Shown piece after piece: positions 1 through 9,804 of a stretch of 21,979 nt of DNA. The stretch's first letter is position 1; the number at the start of each line of letters is the position of its first letter. Below the pieces are notes generated by a model. That model made no database searches, was not told the DNA's origin, and worked only from the letters and a program-made list of their open reading frames with translations. Origin of the DNA: Plantago elongata (taxonomy: Eukaryota > Streptophyta > Magnoliopsida > Lamiales > Plantaginaceae); contig JAYMSP010002901.1 in the NCBI GenBank assembly GCA_036897095.1, positions 1 through 21,979 of the forward strand, given 5' to 3'. The position numbers and the translations under genes are program-made.

Positions 1-120
1 CAGCGTCGCTAAGTGCCACGAGGAGCGAAGTGCTACACTGGGTAACCGGTGGGAGCCACCTCTCGAGTCCGCGGGGGTCACCTCTAGAGGACTGTTGGTG
101 ACTATCTTGTTCCCGTTTGC
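1..120 (+). mobile_element. Fragment similar to the internal domain of the TRIM-like element at 15244-15741
   Basis: About 90 bases here align by eye with 15497-15590. The shared core reads GGTGGGAGCCAYCTCT, followed by GAGYCCGCRGGGG and ACCTCTAGA. No LTR or polypurine tract is visible on either side within the window, so this is a partial copy cut by the window edge or by decay. The homology call rests on visual alignment only. Confidence 0.5.
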
Positions 121-884
121 GGTTTCCCCCTTGTACAAAGTCTTGCCTGATCAGCAAAGTGTGCCTAACTCTATCATTAATTAAATATATTATTTGTTAA
201 ATTAAAGTAAAATATTAATTTATTACATAAGATAAAATAAAATAATAAAATTTTAAAAATAGAGAATTTATTAAATTAGTTCAATCATACATGAAATTTT
301 GTTGAATTAGTTTTATTTTCAACAAATATTGTATATGTTTCATTGATAAATTTTTATATGTCGGTATTATATAAAAAATTTATTCAATATCAAATAGTTT
401 TATATATAATTTTTTTAAATATATTTTAAAAATATTTAATTATACGTGACAAGAAAAATTCATATATAAGAATCTATAACATTATTACTAATTAAATACA
501 TTATTTTGTTCACTAAAATAAATATATCTATTTAACAAGAAATTAATAAATTTTGATTCTACGGTTTAACAGAGTTCGGAGGGGGACAAGAATTTTGCTC
601 AATGAGTCTTTCGTAAGGTTAAACATGAGGATAATGTTTTAGCACTTTGGTTATCAAATGTACATTGTTATATAAGAAAATGTGATATAACTTTGATATG
701 TTAAACCCCCTCCATGTTCATTCAAATGCTAAACAAATCCTACTGTGTAAAATTTTAACACGGTTGAACATATTTCAAATAGGAGGTCGTATTTAGTGTT
801 GTTGTTAGGGATCATGACGATAATGTTATATCTCATGGTTGTTGAAAATACGAAAGATCTGGCAGTCAAATTAATACCTAAAAT
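121..884. other. AT-rich intergenic DNA, no gene seen
   Basis: This stretch is very AT-rich, mostly runs of A/T with short ATTAAT and TATATA words. Short open frames on both strands have no recognisable domain and biased composition. I see no repeat boundary or RNA gene. Confidence 0.5.
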
Positions 885-1713
885 TGTAAGGCCCCGGTCT
901 GGTCCGGACGTTAAGGATTGTGCCAAACATCCAAATATATAAATATCAAAATTATTTATTACAATCCCAAAATGTACTGGATAATTCGAAACATAAAACA
1001 CACATTTATACTATCAATCAACAGCGGAAACAAGCTAGAGTCCGTCTGTCTGCTTAGCTACCCTGTCCTCTCTTCGTGCTCAAAATCTGGGAAAACAGGA
1101 TTATTGAAACAGGAAGAGTGTCAGTCACTTGGACTCGGTGAGGATAATCAAGCATGCATGATTATGCGTATGAATGCAACAGTACAGCAAACCAACACAA
1201 CACGTTGATCAGACAGTTTTTGAGCAGTGGGGAACCGTTAACAAGAACAGGACAGTAACAGGATCGCTACAGGTGGCATCACCCAGCGTTAATAACAGTA
1301 TCAGTAACAGTATCGCTGCAGGTTGTATAACCCAGCATCAGTATATAGCGCTGCAGGCCGCTTTAACAGTATGTCGACTTGCCCGAACGTATAGCATTGC
1401 AGGCCGCTTAAAACTGGTTGTTGAACAACTCGACCCGGACATTTTCCCAAATTTTTCAAAATCAATGTGTGTGGTTGCTTTTTCAGTAAAACAGTTTCCG
1501 TGCAATGCAGTTCATGAGGAACAGTAAAACAAGATCAGGATGCAATATCAACAGTAACAGGAATAAGTCAATATCAGGTAGAGACGAACAAGAAATAACA
1601 AGATAGCATAAATTCGATTTAAAAGCAGGCAAAGCGATTCCATTTGGATGCAGCAAGAGACACAACAACAATTCAATTACCCACCCCCAAACTATATCGC
1701 GGTAAATGAAATC

Positions 1714-1720
1714 ACTTACC
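1714..1720 (-). other. 5' splice-site-like sequence inside the solo LTR
   Basis: On the minus strand the sequence reads CTACCG then GTAAGTGATT, a near-consensus plant splice donor. It lies about 290 bases downstream of the LTR's TATA box, at the end of a pyrimidine-rich stretch. The related LTR has CCG then GTTAGTAT at the matching place (17634-17640). Splicing itself is inferred, not shown, and no acceptor was identified. Confidence 0.4.
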
Positions 1721-2011
1721 GGTAGAGTGAATAGATGTCGAACTTAAGCCCTAAATTCGGATCTTCCTTGAGTGAAATCGAACACGAAATTGGGGAAGGG
1801 CGGTGGGGCTGTTCTTGCGAGGAAGGCGCGGAAGAGGTGGTCGATTGCGGGTGGCGGTAGTGCGGTGGTCGATGGTGGTGGTAGGAGGCGGTGCTTGAAT
1901 TCTTCCGGTTGGTGGAGTGGCGGAAATGAGGCGGAGGAGAGCAAAGTTGGTGGTGGAGGAAGAAGACAGCAAGAGAAGTGGTGTGGGGAGAAGGAAGGAG
2001 CAAGGGGCGGC

Positions 2012-2019
2012 TATTTATA
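2012..2019 (-). promoter_or_regulatory. TATA box of the solo LTR promoter
   Basis: The minus strand reads TATAAATA inside the near-palindrome GGCTATAAATAGCC. The same word in the same context occurs in the second LTR at 17817-17824. A pyrimidine-rich stretch follows, as expected of a leader. Conservation between two diverged copies supports a core promoter. Confidence 0.6.
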
Positions 2020-2062
2020 GCCGAGGTGGGAAGGCCGGCGCCATCATTATCCTTCGTCCGCC

Positions 2063-2098
2063 ACGCGTCCGGTCACATTCTCTCCGCTCGCCACGCGT
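2063..2098 (-). promoter_or_regulatory. Paired ACGCGT (CGCG-box) motifs upstream of the LTR TATA box
   Basis: ACGCGT occurs at 2063-2068 and 2093-2098, about 45-80 bases upstream of the TATA box in the minus-strand direction. The other LTR copy also has two (17902-17907 and 17913-17918). The vCGCGb word is the known binding core of CAMTA calmodulin-binding transcription activators. That these sites bind such a factor is inference. Confidence 0.4.
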
Positions 2099-2632
2099 CT
2101 GCTGTGCGTTTCTTTCTCCGGTTGCGTGTCACGGCGGTGGGGGTAGTTTAGTCTTCTCCATGGCGGCCGGTCGGTGAAGCTTAACGGAGAAGAGCCGCCA
2201 TTGTTGAACGAACGGAGAAGAAGAAATGAAAATGGCGGATTGGACACTGGACATTTAGGGAAGATGAAGCCAATTAAGGGTATACTGGTAATTTTACCAT
2301 TGTATATACTTGGCTTCTTCTGGCTTCCAAACGGCTCGTAAATAAAATCCGAAAAAATGCGAAATTGATTCTTGGGCAATTTTTTAGTCGAACTCAAGCC
2401 ATACAAAAGTTAAAATAAATATTTTTATTTTATTATTATTTTATTAATATAATATCAATTATCAATTTAACGGCGAATACGTTCGGCGTTAAATTTCTAA
2501 TTCGACTTCATATAATCACTCAATATTGTGCGAAATAATAATTTTAATATTAATTTTTCGGATATGTAATAAAATTTTGCGGTTCTTACAATTTTATTTT
2601 TTTATTTATTATGATTTAAATTTTTTTATTAA

Positions 2633-2733
2633 AACGGCCATATGGCCGTTGGCTCCCCAAGTAGCCGCTGCTTGGGGAGATTGGCCGGCTATTATGGCCG
2701 CCCACTCCAAACGACCACTTTTATTTGGAGTGG
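2633..2733. repeat. Cluster of three short perfect inverted repeats in a GC-rich island
   Basis: An 18-base perfect palindrome, AACGGCCATATGGCCGTT, lies at 2633-2650. CTCCCCAAG at 2653-2661 pairs with CTTGGGGAG at 2671-2679. CCACTCCAAA at 2702-2711 pairs with TTTGGAGTGG at 2724-2733. The island sits about 40 bases beyond the solo LTR in very AT-rich DNA. It looks like the remains of a small foldback or MITE-type element, but no outer termini or target duplication are clear. Confidence 0.5.
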
Positions 2734-3107
2734 TCTTATGATTTTTTAAATTTATTTTATATTACATATTAATCATATTATAAAACTGTTTAGATGTTGA
2801 AGTTAAAGAAATTGAATTTTTTAAAATTGTTTTATAATTTATTAAGGTTTAAACCTTAAAAAATATCTATTTGTAGATTTTGAATAGACGAACCCGTTGG
2901 TGATTTTTATTTATTTTCTACACTTTTAGTTTTTGAGTTATTCGCGTTTGAAAATTAAATAAAACATAAAAAATTTAAAAAGAAAAGGAACATGGTGGGA
3001 CATGTGGCAGCAGCTCATGAGATGCTGCCCATGATAAACGACGCGACGTGGTCATGCAACGACGTGCCTTGTCGTTGGCACATCGTTGGAGGAGCCACGG
3101 TGAGGGG
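2734..3107. other. Intergenic DNA, no gene seen
   Basis: Mostly AT-rich. It contains an 18-base perfect palindrome TTAAGGTTTAAACCTTAA at 2842-2859, and from about 2990 a GC-richer stretch leading into the 53-base duplication. No coding signal or known element end was recognised. Confidence 0.4.
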
Positions 3108-3213
3108 CTCCTCATGGCGTTTGTTGGCAACTCAGAAAAGAGAATAGGAAACTGTCGTGGCTCCTCACGACGTTTGTTAGCGACTAAGAAAAGATGATAG
3201 GAAACTGGAGTCC
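3108..3213 (+). repeat. Two-copy tandem duplication, 53-base period
   Basis: The block starting CTCCTCATGGCGTTTGTTGG at 3108 recurs, diverged, starting CTCCTCACGACGTTTGTTAG at 3161. Both copies contain the word AGGAAACTG near their ends. Identity is roughly 80% by eye. The repeat is not a multiple of three and lies in no supported gene. Confidence 0.65.
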
Positions 3214-3454
3214 ACTTGTTGACATGCATTGTCCTGTTGTACGTGTATTCATCGAAATAAGTGAATCTTCAACGGAACTTTTCAGTGCGCTGGATTTGTT
3301 AGATTATGAAAGTAGCCAAGAACAACACTCGAGTATTCAACATCATCCTTCTCAACTCATGCCTGTGCAAATGTAGAAGTGCTTGTGGCACTGCCATTGT
3401 TTAGACCATTCAACGGGTCGTTATAACATTTTATAAATTGTAATCCAGGTGCAA

Positions 3455-3476
3455 ATATATATATATATATATATAT
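3455..3476. repeat. (AT)11 microsatellite
   Basis: Eleven uninterrupted AT units. Confidence 0.9.
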
Positions 3477-4776
3477 GGTGTTTATGGTAAAATTATAAAA
3501 ATTATTTACGCCTGGTTACTCTTCTATCATTAAAATTTTTATTTTATCTATGGCGAATATCTTTTATATACCCTTTTAGCGTACCTAATAATATAAATAA
3601 CTTCGATAGATCAACAATTATGTTTAGGGGCACGAATTTGATAAGATGTGAATTAATCTAGTAGTTTACTCATATCCTTTTTCAAAATTAAGTAACAAAC
3701 AAGCCTTAGCTTCTAAGCGCCAAGCTTTCACGTGATGGACCAAATTGTAATTAAATTGAAACAAAGTTTACTTATTTGTAATTTTTAATTACCGTTAGAA
3801 TTCAGAAAACTAGCTGTTGGAAGGGTAATTATACTCCATTTATACTCCAAAGTCCAAACCACATTTTTTACCTAACTAACCTAAAAAAATCAGACTTTAC
3901 TCACAAAGAAAAACACATTCTTCCATATGGATTTTACTAGAAAGCGTACGAGTTCTCATCCAATATGACATAATCATATGTTATGTCGTGTTCACAATTA
4001 TTACTTTTTAGTTTTGACTCTTCACTTACAAACAATTCTTTTTATGTGGAGGAATTTAATTAGTTGAAAACAATGAAAAATAAGAATAAGAAGACGGGGG
4101 AAAGGAACATAAAAAGAAGAATTCATGAATTTGAAAATATGATAGAGCTGAAGAATCATTTTAAATTTATAATTACTAATTAATAACTTGATTAAAAAAT
4201 TAGTTTAATGAATGATGATTCTAGAAATATAAATCAATTTAAAGATCTTAATTTTTATTTATAAATTCTATTTTAAATGAAATAATAACTTATTATAATT
4301 TTTTGAAAAAATTAATAAGTTTTTATTTTTAAATTTATAATATTATTTTATATATTTTTAATCAACACTCTAGATTTAGTGACAAGTAGACACAGACTTT
4401 AATCCACTTTGTTTTAGATAAAAAGCAATCTAATCTTTTTATTCATAAGGGCATGTTTGATTTGCAAATTATGCTATAAGGATAAAAATGTAATATACCC
4501 AAAGTCAACGAAAAAATTGTAATTTTGAACTAAAATATAATTATTAATCTATTGAGGGTTTTTTGAGAAGCTTCCCTATTATAATAGGGTAGTAGATGTA
4601 ATTTTACCTTTTAATTAATATTTTAAGGTATCATTATTTAGATGACACAAATTTGTTTTATTGAAATTATAAAAACAACGATATAATAAAAGAGTCAGAC
4701 GTGCTAGAATTGAAATAATGACACATATACATAAAATATAGAAACCAAGAGAGGTCCGCCGCACTATGAAGTTCAA
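3477..4776. other. AT-rich intergenic DNA, no gene seen
   Basis: No open frame with recognisable content on either strand. A 16-base palindrome CCCTATTATAATAGGG lies near 4573-4588. The phrase GGGCATGTTTGATTTGC near 4449 resembles the outer end of some plant MITEs, but I could not find a partner end. Confidence 0.4.
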
Positions 4777-4862
4777 ATGTGTTTCAAGTCGTGTTTTTAA
4801 GTCTCTTTTTTCAAGCCTCTTTTCATATGTGTTTCAAGTCGTCTTATAAGTCTCTTTTTATA
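4777..4862. repeat. Two-copy tandem duplication, 50-base period
   Basis: ATGTGTTTCAAGTCG at 4777 recurs at 4827. It is followed in both copies by AAGTCTCTTTTT after a short diverged segment. A small local duplication in non-coding DNA. Confidence 0.65.
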
Positions 4863-5190
4863 ACATGTAGTTGTTGACTTGTTTGATCACATAATATTTT
4901 GTGAGTGAAGCCATTGGTAAGTATTTGAAGTATGATTGTATTAGAATTATTTATTTTGTTGGTAATTAGAATTATAGTTTGAGTAGAATTTTTTGTTGAT
5001 GTTTAATTATATTCACTTATATATGTATGGGATTGAGTAATGTGAGTTACTAGAAAAAATATTCTTTCATGGTACCATAGTTATGCAAGTCTCCAACAAG
5101 CATTGATCATGCCTCTCCTCTTTTTACCTTAATGCAATCAATCAGACACTTACCTTTCCTTTCCAAATAGTGATCCCTTTTCCATATTCT

Positions 5191-5500
5191 GTCCAAATCG
5201 AACGTTTTGTTCGACCAAAGCCACAACATCCGACATCGTTTTGCTCCCAATCCGATCCCTCCTCCCTGTTTTTGTCTAAACTCGAACGTATTGTTCGATC
5301 GAAGTCTAAAATAGCCGACATCGATTGTAGATTCGGATTGCAGCCTCTTCTATTTGCGCCTGGAGATCGACTCTTTTTGTCTTTCTTCTTCTTTCCGCAT
5401 TCAACAGACAACCTGCAACAATCCTGCCTGACTTTGACTACATGTTCGATCAGGTCCACTGCGCTTTGAACTCTTTGTTCGATCGAGTCCATCCCACAAA
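5191..5500. repeat. Region with three copies of a 17-base palindromic word
   Basis: TCGAAC, five bases, GTTCGA occurs at 5198-5214 and 5282-5298, and as TTGAAC(N5)GTTCGA at 5466-5482. The first two copies are 84 bases apart, and their surroundings also match loosely, both ending in CCGACATCG. A minus-strand frame (5142-5660) stays open through the area, but its protein has no domain I recognise and it is low in complexity, so I do not call it a gene. The repeats could be subterminal repeats of an unrecognised transposon. Confidence 0.5.
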
Positions 5501-6151
5501 GCGTCCTAGTTCGAAGCTCCTTTGTGGTTAGAGTTCGCGAATTTTGTGCTCCATCTCCAGCCGTTCGAGCTAGCTGTCCGAAGCTCTTTGCTCCGTTGTA
5601 TCTTGGACTGTTGTGGTCACCTTCTTCATCCACCTCTGTGTGGTCGTATATCCCCTCCACCTATTTTCGGTGTCTCTCTAATTCTGCTATGGGAGCTTAA
5701 GTTCTTTCTTCTCCTGTTGTATTATCGTTTTCTTCATATTTGAGTTGGACGATTGAGCATCATAATACAGTTTTTACGACAAATTGAGTACTAGCGAATT
5801 GGTTGGTATATGTTCGAGTCAGTAGCACGTTTTGGCCATGTATAATTGTTCATTGAACGAAAAACTTTGGAAAGTAAACATTGGATTAGGTATTGTTAAG
5901 ATTGATGACGTACAATGAGCATTGAGGGTGTAGTGAGGACATGATGAATAGTATATAGAGAAGAATAGACGTTTGAGTTTGTGCAGGCAGTAATAATGTT
6001 GGTTCGTCGAAGAACCTTGGCCTCTATAGAACCACCTCTAGCCTAATTGAACATACATACATGATACAACACCCTGCAAGCCACTTGTTTTGTTGTATTT
6101 TTTCTCTCCGTTCTGTTGTTTACAACCTCAACTCAACTTCACTCCATTTTT
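5501..6151. other. Intergenic or upstream DNA of the EPFL gene
   Basis: No coding region recognised. This stretch probably holds the promoter of the gene starting at 6359. TATATAG occurs at 5952-5958, about 400 bases before the ATG, but nothing else marks it as the core promoter. Confidence 0.35.
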
Positions 6152-6206
6152 CTTCTTCTACTACTACTACTACCACCACTACTACTACTACTACTACTCC
6201 TACCAC
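6152..6206 (+). repeat. CTA/CCA trinucleotide microsatellite
   Basis: A run of CTA and ACT triplets with CCA interruptions and a TTC-rich left flank. It lies about 150-200 bases before the EPFL ATG, in a pyrimidine-rich stretch that may be its 5' leader. Confidence 0.8.
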
Positions 6207-6358
6207 TACCCTCAATAAAGTGAAGTACTTGTCCTTTTTCCACTTTCCTCTCAACTTTCTTCTTCCTGTTCAACTTTTGTCAAGAATCAAATTTGAAGGT
6301 TTCCTTCGTCCAACTAGCTAGTCCCCTATTACTAACTAATTTATGTTGAGTTTAAAAA

Positions 6359-6812
6359 ATGCCTCCTGTGAATATCTTCTCCTCCCTATCCTCCTGGTCA
6401 TTCATTTATAGCTCATCTACCGTTCCCTTCTTCTTCTTCTTCTTCTTCTTCATCCTCCTCTCCCCTTCCTTGTCCCAAAATCCTCCAGATACATTTCGGG
6501 TAATTATCAACATCTTATCATTATTATTGGTATGAGATGAAATGAATTGATTGATAAATTTGATGTATTGTGAAATTGGAACAGGATTTGGTGGTGGAAG
6601 AAAAGACGAGACTGGGTTCGACGCCACCGAGCTGTCACAACAAGTGCAACCAATGCCACCCGTGCATGGCGGTTCAGGTCCCATCACTGCCCAGTCGTGG
6701 CCCGGTCAACCCGGTCAAACATGTCATGGATTTCTCCGGAAACAGCAGGTACTCCAATTACAAGCCACTCGGGTGGAAATGCCGATGTGATGGTCATTTT
6801 TTCAATCCCTGA
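6359..6812 (+). CDS. EPIDERMAL PATTERNING FACTOR-LIKE (EPFL) secreted signalling peptide, two exons
   Basis: The CDS joins 6359-6499 and 6585-6812 and encodes 122 residues. Residues ~1-40 form a signal peptide with the core FFFFFFFFILLSPSLS. After a short propeptide comes VEEKTRLGSTPPSC, then the cysteine pattern CHNKCNQCHPC, MAVQVPSLPSRG, and a C-terminal block SNYKPLGWKCRCDGHFFNP. The six cysteines (CxxxCxxC, then C, then CxC) and the SNYKPLGWKC ending are diagnostic of the EPF/EPFL family. In known members the cleaved, disulfide-folded peptide acts in the cell wall space as a ligand of ERECTA-family receptor kinases, often with TMM, to control stomatal spacing and organ growth. The six-cysteine form with a CHPCMAVQVP core fits the EPFL1/2/3/8 side better than EPF1/EPF2, but I do not assign a member. 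The start is the first ATG giving a signal peptide in frame with the mature domain. The gene appears intact. Confidence 0.92.
6428..6451 (+). repeat. (TTC)8 microsatellite coding for eight phenylalanines
   Basis: Eight perfect TTC codons lie in frame in exon 1 of the EPFL gene and make up the hydrophobic core of its signal peptide. Unit changes would keep the frame but alter core length. Confidence 0.9.
6500..6584 (+). other. Intron of the EPFL gene
   Basis: The donor reads CGG then GTAATT. The acceptor reads GGAACAG then GATTTG. The 85-base intron is AT-rich and falls between codons (phase 0). It separates the signal peptide/propeptide exon from the exon with the cysteine domain. Frame continuity into VVEEKTRLG supports the junction. 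Confidence 0.85.
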
Positions 6813-8181
6813 TTAATTAATTAGTACTAGTTATTGTAAAATTAATTTTCATTAATTATTAGTCTCAAGTGAGTTTCGATTCGTTTCCCTTTTAAGATGG
6901 ATGGATCATGGATTCTAATGTAAGTCATTATTATAATTTCTTTCAATTCAATATATGGGATGGGATGGGATGTAATGTATGTGAGTAGTTGTTGTGTAGT
7001 GGTCCAATATGTAGAGTGAGGAGTCATAATCAATGTGAGTGATGTTGATCAGATTTTTATTTGTTCCAGTAACTATTGTATTGCAGTATTGTTTTTCAAA
7101 CCTACTACTAGTACTACCTATCTATCTAGCTAGCTGCCCGACCGGGCCTAGCCTAGTAACTTGTTGTAATAGAATTCTTCACTCTTGCTGCTTGATATAA
7201 GGGTAAATAAATGTAGAGATTCATCGGAAACGAGAGCTAGCAGCTATTGAGAAGATGCAGAAGAAGATTGTGTAAAAAGTAAAAACACAAACTGCTAGCT
7301 AGTAATGTTTCCAAATTGACTGATTGGATTGCCTTTTCATCTCATTTACTACATACACATCTGCCTCCTTCTGTACTCCTTTCTAATCAGAATCAATGCA
7401 TTTGTTTACAAAAATATCATTTCAGATTTACTCTGACTATGCTTTGGAATCTCGTCTTGCGGATTTATCATGATGCAAACACTCATGGGTCTTTTGAGGT
7501 CCATTGTGAGTTTTCTAATTTCATGCATTACTCCTGCATCTACACTGCTGCTGGTGTTATGCTTATTATTAATATTAATTAATATTATATTTTATCTTCT
7601 TCACAAATTTTGTTTATATCATTCTTATCAAAATTTCATTTCAAATATCCAGAATACTATTACAATGATTATGACTTTTTAAAAATTTATTCAGGTCGTG
7701 TTGAATGTTTTGGATAATGATCAATTCCTTTCAAAAAGAGTGGCCTACCAATACGGATTTGGGTCAGTATTGAATTTGGATATTAGATATGATGATAACT
7801 GGTCATTTGTATATCTGGAACATTCAAATTTCGGAATTTCTGTCTTTGATTAGTGGTAAAAAACTAATCTGGGACAAAAAAAGTCATTAAGCTTTGGAGT
7901 AGTTTTAGTATGGTATTGAATGTCATAGATTATATTGGTATATTGGTTGGAATTAATTAATTTCAATACTTATGTTACACTATATTAAAATGTATAATTT
8001 AACAAGTGATATAATTTAAACTTTAAAAATTAATTTATTAACAATTTAAATAATTTTAATAATTTTAAAAATATAAGTGACTTAAATTTGTCAAACTCAT
8101 CATACTATTTAGCTACTTTACATAATAGACCCAATAATAACTCCTTCTCCAAAAAATCTACCACCACCACCTTCTCCTCCA
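6813..8181. other. 3' flank of the EPFL gene and intergenic DNA
   Basis: The first ~400 bases are probably the 3' untranslated region. AATAAA at 7206-7211 is a possible polyadenylation signal. A short GGGAT/TGGGA run lies at 6955-6971. The rest is AT-rich, with no coding region, RNA gene or element end that I recognise. Confidence 0.4.
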
Positions 8182-8973
8182 TAGGGCTGCGCAACGGACG
8201 GATACGGATTAATCCGCATGGAAAAATAGTCCATCCATTATCCAATCCGTTCTGAGCGGATTGGACAAGGATAAATCCTTATACGGTAAATAGATTAATT
8301 TATTTTTTTTGTGCAACATCATCAAGATTAAAGTCTGCAAAGTACAATAAACGCAACAGCAGAAAAAATCTTTATAGCAATTGATCTCTTTGGTTAAGAC
8401 AGTGTAGAGACAGAATTGAGGAAGAAAGGAAACAATGCACAATTCTTCTTCTTCGTACCAAAAGGTGGGCGATTCGCCTCGATCATACGCAGGACGGCAG
8501 GAGACTTCTATTTCGGACAGGAGATAGATCGGCGATTTGCATTTTCTCGGCAACCTTCCTTCCATCAAAACCCCTGGTTCTCGCGACGGCGGAGAAGAAG
8601 ATCGGCAGAGAAGCAAACGCGACGACGGAGAAGAAGACGGCGGAGAACGATGATGAACTGTGGAAATTGGAGAAGTGAGACAGACGAAATGAAGAATGGA
8701 AATTGGAGAAGAGAGACAGACGAAATGAACTAATGAAGAATGAAGAAACGTCGGCTGGAGAAGAAATTGGAGGGTTAGGGCAAAAATGTAGAATGACAAT
8801 AATAACCTAGTTTTGAAAGGATAAACGGATATCCGACGAATTTATCCGTTCAAAACGGATAGAGGAAAATCTCATCCGCGATCCGATTTGTTTCTTAACG
8901 GACTAATCCGATCCGGTCCGTTTTAGCGGATAACGAACCGGATTTACAGATCTGGATGAAATGAGCAACCCTA
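8182..8973. mobile_element. Non-autonomous hAT-like transposon with GGAT-rich inverted ends
   Basis: The left end reads TAGGGCTGCGCA and the right end, on the other strand, TAGGGTTGCTCA. Inside both ends lie many copies of short self-complementary words based on CGGAT/ATCCG, such as CGGATTAATCCG. This structure, 792 bases long, fits a non-autonomous hAT-type element. The middle part carries a purine-rich stretch whose opposite strand stays open for 196 codons (8209-8799), but with no recognisable domain. No clean 8-base target duplication is seen: the flanks are CTCCTCCA and TCCACACT, sharing only TCCA across the ends. The superfamily call leans on the better-supported relatives at 10068 and 12409. 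Confidence 0.65.
8661..8733 (+). repeat. Two-copy tandem duplication, 36-base period
   Basis: TGGAAATTGGAGAAG followed by GAGACAGACGAAATGAA occurs at 8661 and again at 8697. The copies differ at only a few bases. It lies inside the hAT-like element. Confidence 0.8.
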
Positions 8974-9059
8974 TCCACACTTCTTGCATTACACCGCCGC
9001 AACAGTCACCGGAGCTCTGGTAAAAATGACCTTTTTTTTTTAATTCTTTCTTTCTTCCA

Positions 9060-9300
9060 TAGTTGTTTCGTCATGGAAGCTTGCTGAAGCTCCCATTGCT
9101 GAACGGCCCAATTGCTCACCTGAGCTTCCAGCCATGGAAGCTGCTTGCCGGAGCTTTGTGGCGGAACAACTTCTGCCATGGAAGCTGCTTGCTAGAGCTT
9201 CCAGACCTGGAAGGTCCGGCGAGTGCTCTTCCATGGCGGACTGTCCCGTCATGGGAGCAAAGATGGTCGGAGCTCGACCACTTCACTGGAGCTCCGGTCA
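9060..9300. repeat. GC-rich stretch with repeated GCCATGGAAGCTGCTTGC words
   Basis: GCCATGGAAGCTGCTTGC occurs at 9131-9148 and 9175-9192. A weaker relative (GTCATGGAAGCTTGCTGAAG) lies at about 9071. GGAGCTC-type self-complementary words lie at both sides (near 9010 and 9290). The stretch contrasts with the AT-rich surroundings. All frames here are short and look like products of the repeat. It may be the inside of a small unrecognised element. Confidence 0.45.
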
Positions 9301-9456
9301 TCTTTAAGTTTTTTTAATTAAAATCTTTTTTTTGGAAAAATAATAATAAATGGGTGTGTTGTGAATTTTGAGTTTATGTAAGTTTGATTTTGAATTTTAT
9401 CGGAAATATTTTGTTAAGTTTTAACGATAGGGGGTGGGTAAGTGATTAACCATCTA

Positions 9457-9682
9457 CTCTCCGTTCCACTAGAATTGAAACAATTTTTCGTTTTGGGCGT
9501 CCCGTCAAAATGAAACAATTTTCAATTTATGAAAATAATTCCACAATACAACTCATTTTTAACAACATATTACTAGACAAAATATACTTTTCTATCTCAA
9601 ACTCATTCTTAACCACATACTACATATTGTTCTTAAAAAGCGTGTATATGAGAAATGTTTTGTTATAAGCGGACGGAGGGAG
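9457..9682. mobile_element. Stowaway-type MITE (Tc1/Mariner)
   Basis: The left end is TA then CTCTCCGTTCCACTAGAA. The right end is CGGACGGAGGGAG then TA. Inverted, the right end reads CTCCCTCCGTCCG, the classic Stowaway terminus. TA target duplications flank the 226-base element at 9455-9456 and 9683-9684. The inside is AT-rich and non-coding. Confidence 0.85.
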
Positions 9683-9804
9683 TAATATTTTTTTTTATTA
9701 TTATGCGATGTAGTGCGACGTTATTATGCGACAGTTGACACCAGGTCGCATTGCTAAAAATTGAACGGTGGAGATTGAATTTTTTTACTTTTGTAGAAAA
9801 TGAA

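Larger units (their letters stand above)
885..2590 (-). mobile_element. Solo LTR of a Ty3/gypsy chromovirus-type retrotransposon
   Basis: The 1,706-base segment starts TGTAAGGCCCCGG and ends GGTTCTTACA on the plus strand, so it has the TG...CA ends of an LTR. Its left ~700 bases align by eye with the left part of the gypsy LTR at 15742-18267; both share GGTCCGGACGT and ACCAACACAACACG. Its right ~900 bases align with the right part of that LTR, including the palindromic GGCTATTTATAGCC and CCACGCGT words. No polypurine tract, primer-binding site or coding region adjoins it, which makes it a solo LTR, usually a product of recombination between two LTRs. It is about 820 bases shorter than the other copy, and the missing part lies in the middle. 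Flanks do not show a clean 5-base target duplication (AAAAT on the left, ATTTT on the right). Transcription, if any, would run on the minus strand. Confidence 0.82.

Noticed and set aside
2047-2406. Minus-strand 119-codon frame, and other frames within 1716-2020
   Set aside because: They lie inside the solo LTR's promoter and leader region. They are not conserved as frames in the second LTR copy.
5142-5660. Minus-strand 172-codon open frame
   Set aside because: The longest continuous ATG-started frame on that side apart from the LTR and element frames, but composition is odd, no domain is recognisable, and it is built partly over palindromic repeats. Not enough to call a gene.
8209-8799. Minus-strand 196-codon frame in the hAT-like element
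   Set aside because: Runs into the inverted GGAT repeats at one end and is low in complexity in the middle, with no transposase or host domain. Possibly a captured fragment, but I cannot support a function.
9040-9317. Overlapping frames on both strands
   Set aside because: All arise from the GCCATGGAAGCTGCTTGC repeat. No conserved protein content seen.
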